The notes beneath the pieces were generated by a model. It was not told where the DNA came from. It searched no databases and saw nothing but the letters and a program-made list of their open reading frames with translations. 64,000 nt of DNA from Pedobacter panaciterrae (GTDB taxonomy: Bacteria > Bacteroidota > Bacteroidia > Sphingobacteriales > Sphingobacteriaceae), in assembly GCF_013204795.1 (NCBI RefSeq), contig NZ_JABMKW010000020.1, forward strand, positions 1,488,001-1,552,000, in the 5' to 3' direction. Of this stretch, positions 61,762 to 64,000 are shown one piece after another; positions within the stretch are counted from its first letter, which is position 1; the number at the start of each line of letters is the position of its first letter. The position numbers and the translations under genes are program-made.

Positions 61762-62203
61762 ATTTTTTCTCTGCCCTGATAGCCTTCACTTCTGAGGCTT
61801 TGATGGCACTAGCCTTATTCCCAAAACTGTTCCTTACAAAGGTTAACACATCAGCTATTTCCTGATCTTTTAAAAAGCCATGCGAAGGCATTACATTGGT
61901 ATAAACTTCCCCGTCTATTTCAATTTCTTCTGCCAAACCATTAAGAGCTATCTTAATTAACCGGGTTTTATCGCCAAGAACATAAGTTGTTTTTATTAAT
62001 GGAGGATTCATATTCTGAACCCCACCTCCATCTGCCATATGGCAACTTAAACAATATTGATTGTATACTTTTTGTCCGTTAGCCAAAACTGATGCAGAAA
62101 CAACGTCAGTTTGGACTGTCTTTTTGGTTTTCCCTTTTGTTTGGGCATTTAATTTTATACCCCCTATTGTTAAGATCAAAATGATCGTTAAAACCTGCTT
62201 CAT
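61760..62203 (-). CDS. Periplasmic c-type cytochrome
   Basis: 147 residues from ATG 62203, signal peptide to about residue 21. Haem motif C51-L-S-C-H55, probable sixth ligand Met105 in N-V-M-P-S-H-G. The small mono-haem class I fold is typical of electron acceptors for sugar dehydrogenases. It starts eight bases after the PQQ-type dehydrogenase gene and likely takes its electrons. Confidence 0.9.
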   Translation of the reverse strand: MKQVLTIILILTIGGIKLNAQTKGKTKKTVQTDVVSASVLANGQKVYNQYCLSCHMADGGGVQNMNPPLIKTTYVLGDKTRLIKIALNGLAEEIEIDGEVYTNVMPSHGFLKDQEIADVLTFVRNSFGNKASAIKASEVKAIRAEKK

Positions 62204-62211
62204 CAAACTTT

Positions 62212-63507
62212 TTATTTTTTATTATAGACGATACGATAAATTGCTCCTTTAACATCATCCGTTACATAAAGGGAACCATCAGATCCCTGGGCCAATCCAC
62301 AAGGGCGATGGTCTGCCCTTCCGGCAGCGGCTTTTTCAGGTGTACCAGCAAAATTATCTGCAAAAACTTCCCAATCGCCAGAAGGCTTCCCATCCTTAAA
62401 TGGTTGAAATACTACAAAATATCCTTTTTGAGGTTCAGGAGCACGATTCCAGGATCCGTGAAAAGCGATAAAAGCACCGTTTTTATATTTTTCCGGGAAC
62501 ATATTTCCGGTATAGAATAGCAAACCATTTGGTGCCATATGTCCTGGAAAGGCAACTGCGGGGTCTATGAATTTTGAATCAGCCTCTTTCTTTTTATCAC
62601 CGCCGTATTCCGGAGCTACTATTTTTTTATGTTGGATCTGATCATAGTACATAAATGGCCAGCCTGCATTATCACCTTGCTTTAAAGCATATAAACATTC
62701 TGCAGGAACTTCAGCGGATTCCTTTTCATTATAAAGCTCTGGCCAGGAACTATTGAGGTTATCTCTGCCATGCTGCATAACAAAAAGCTGGTTATTTTGC
62801 TGATTCCAATCTAATCCAACAACATTTCTTAGTCCGGTAGCAAAACGAACACCCTGACCGTAGCTTTGATTGAGTTCTTTTGCTTTAAACTGCCATATTC
62901 CGGCCATAGAATCTAACAATGGGCACCCTTCTATTCCCGGAGAACGTAACCCCCGATCTTGTTCCTGACAAGAATTTGAATTTACGCCAATATTTACATA
63001 AACATTTCCATTATTATCTAAAACAAGTGATTTGGTTTCATGCTGGCGTCCGGCCTTTAAACCTGTAATGATCTTTTCGGGTTTATTCGGGTCAATTACT
63101 TTATTTTGTGCATCGAGCTTGTACCTAAATACTTCCTGATTTGATGATGCATATAAGTATCCATCTTTCAAGTAAATTCCGGTACCTCCATAGTTGCCAA
63201 AGCCACCTGTAACCTGAGCCTTACCATCGCTGCTTTCATGAAGTACAATAATCCCCTTTTCTTCTTTGGATCTGGCGAGTTTAACATAGATGTCTCCTTG
63301 CGGGGTAACAACCAGATGTCTGGCTTTTGCCCCTAGCTCTGCCACTTTTAACGCGCCAAAACCTTCTGGCAACTTCAATCCTGCGTTATCGGCATCAGGT
63401 ATTGGCCCGTTGCCCTTTAAATGACTATTTGAAATATCTTTGAAAGAATATAATGCAATAAAAACCATTGCACTTAACAAAACCGGAATTAATACTGATT
63501 TTTTCAT
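62212..63507 (-). CDS. PQQ-type glucose/sorbosone dehydrogenase-like propeller
   Basis: 431 residues with an N-terminal signal or anchor (4-21). Six-bladed GSDH-like propeller: A-R-H-L-V-V-T-P-Q-G-D-I-Y-V, G-R-Q-H-E-T-K-S-L, R-F-A-T-G-L-R-N-V-V-G, F-P-G-H-M-A-P-N-G-L-L-F-Y and F-H-G-S-W-N-R. The late A-D-H-R-P-C-G-L blade gives a conserved His. It oxidises sugars with PQQ and passes electrons to the cytochrome. Substrate unknown. PQQ synthesis genes are not in the window. Confidence 0.85.
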   Translation of the reverse strand: MKKSVLIPVLLSAMVFIALYSFKDISNSHLKGNGPIPDADNAGLKLPEGFGALKVAELGAKARHLVVTPQGDIYVKLARSKEEKGIIVLHESSDGKAQVTGGFGNYGGTGIYLKDGYLYASSNQEVFRYKLDAQNKVIDPNKPEKIITGLKAGRQHETKSLVLDNNGNVYVNIGVNSNSCQEQDRGLRSPGIEGCPLLDSMAGIWQFKAKELNQSYGQGVRFATGLRNVVGLDWNQQNNQLFVMQHGRDNLNSSWPELYNEKESAEVPAECLYALKQGDNAGWPFMYYDQIQHKKIVAPEYGGDKKKEADSKFIDPAVAFPGHMAPNGLLFYTGNMFPEKYKNGAFIAFHGSWNRAPEPQKGYFVVFQPFKDGKPSGDWEVFADNFAGTPEKAAAGRADHRPCGLAQGSDGSLYVTDDVKGAIYRIVYNKK

Positions 63508-63575
63508 CTGGTAATTTATTTGAAGAACTTTTCGCTATTTAAAGTTATCGTTTTCCGCTGCATTTTTCATCTAAA

Positions 63576-64000
63576 TTAGCGTAATAATGCAGTTGCACAC
63601 CACAGTATTGGCGCTTGCCCATGTAGGTCGCCTATATTACGTTTGCGATCTAAATAATACTGGCGGTCGTTCTTTTTATTTGTACCCTCACAAACTTCTC
63701 TTACCTCATCATTCTCATTGATGTAAGTGACTAAGCCAAGCCAGCCCTTACGGGCAGCTTTCCCATAAACTTCCTTATCCAGCCAGCCATTTTTCACACC
63801 TGTAATCATTGCAAAAGTAAACATAGCCGTTGATGAAGTTTCTTCCCATGCCTCGGGGTCATCGATTAACTGACGCCACATTCCATTGTCGGCCTGATAT
63901 TTAAGCAACGAAGCCATCATGTTTTTATAGCCTTTCATAATGCGTTCATAATTTGGATTGTTTTTAGGTATAGACCTAAGCAATTCAGCCATACCCACAG
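63576..64000 (-). CDS. GH105/GH88 unsaturated rhamnogalacturonyl hydrolase, C-terminal part
   Basis: The last 141 or so residues; the frame stays open through the window end and the start lies beyond it. Strong family pattern: D-N-G-M-W-R-Q-L-I-D-D-P-E-A-W-E-E-T-S-S-T-A-M-F, V-R-E-V-C-E-G-T, and Y-Y-L-D-R-K-R-N-I-G-D-L-H-G-Q-A-P. Enzymes of this type remove unsaturated galacturonate from rhamnogalacturonan oligosaccharides. Fits the rhamnosidases at 39-53 kb. Sixty-eight bases upstream of the dehydrogenase gene. Confidence 0.9.
   Translation of the reverse strand, partial: VGMAELLRSIPKNNPNYERIMKGYKNMMASLLKYQADNGMWRQLIDDPEAWEETSSTAMFTFAMITGVKNGWLDKEVYGKAARKGWLGLVTYINENDEVREVCEGTNKKNDRQYYLDRKRNIGDLHGQAPILWCATALLR

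Overview
The window looks like chromosomal DNA of a soil or plant-associated Bacteroidota, most likely Sphingobacteriaceae (Pedobacter-like). This rests on the SusC/SusD pair, the dense polysaccharide-utilisation loci, promoters of the TTG-N19/20-TAnnTTTG type, mostly absent Shine-Dalgarno sequences and AT-rich intergenic DNA. I see no tRNA, rRNA, CRISPR array, insertion sequence or phage. No gene-free stretch exceeds 300 bases. Genus-level assignment is inference.

Region 1 (1-21.1 kb). The tail of a DeoR-type regulator faces a 12-gene, all-minus operon of about 19.6 kb. In transcription order it encodes SusC, SusD, a GH172 (DUF2961) protein, a sodium:solute symporter, a glutamine-amidotransferase-like protein, a ceramidase-like hydrolase, a secreted (alpha/alpha)6-type protein, a second GH172, a HisD-like dehydrogenase, a sialate-esterase-like protein, a long third GH172 and a GH43/GH32-type propeller. 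A LacI repressor gene lies just upstream. Its promoter and the susC promoter carry the same operator at the same offset, so the whole operon is probably under this single repressor. Three GH172 paralogues suggest a furanose glycan (D-arabinofuranose or fructofuranose type), but the substrate is not proven.

Region 2 (21.3-34.9 kb) holds poorly characterised genes: an LRR protein with a partner, a four-gene SPFH/zinc-ribbon operon with phased direct repeats before its promoter, and a cluster with a DUF1360 membrane protein and two large proteins rich in cysteine pairs. Divergent from the last is a small protein plus a 7TM/histidine kinase/LuxR response regulator set. A TPR protein closes the region.

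Region 3 (35.0-38.0 kb) has a divergent cyclase / HTH-pentapeptide regulator pair sharing a three-copy operator, and an exonuclease III-type nuclease.

Region 4 (38.0-52.7 kb) is a second carbohydrate region. It encodes GH106 and GH78-type rhamnosidases, a fucose/arabinose-isomerase-family protein, a DUF1080 protein, a large propeller-cytochrome, a TIM-barrel isomerase and two paralogous AraC regulators. An HxlR/NmrA pair is embedded in it. The content points to rhamnose-containing glycans and possibly 3-keto-glycoside chemistry.

Region 5 (52.8-64 kb) holds metNIQ methionine import, a thioredoxin-reductase-like flavoprotein, an outer-membrane beta-barrel candidate, an exported SAM hydrolase, a TetR/MFS efflux operon with a 30-bp operator, a 42-residue lysine-rich protein, a DUF4142 lipoprotein, and a cytochrome c / PQQ-type sugar dehydrogenase operon. 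It ends in a truncated GH105 rhamnogalacturonyl hydrolase, again a rhamnose-glycan link.
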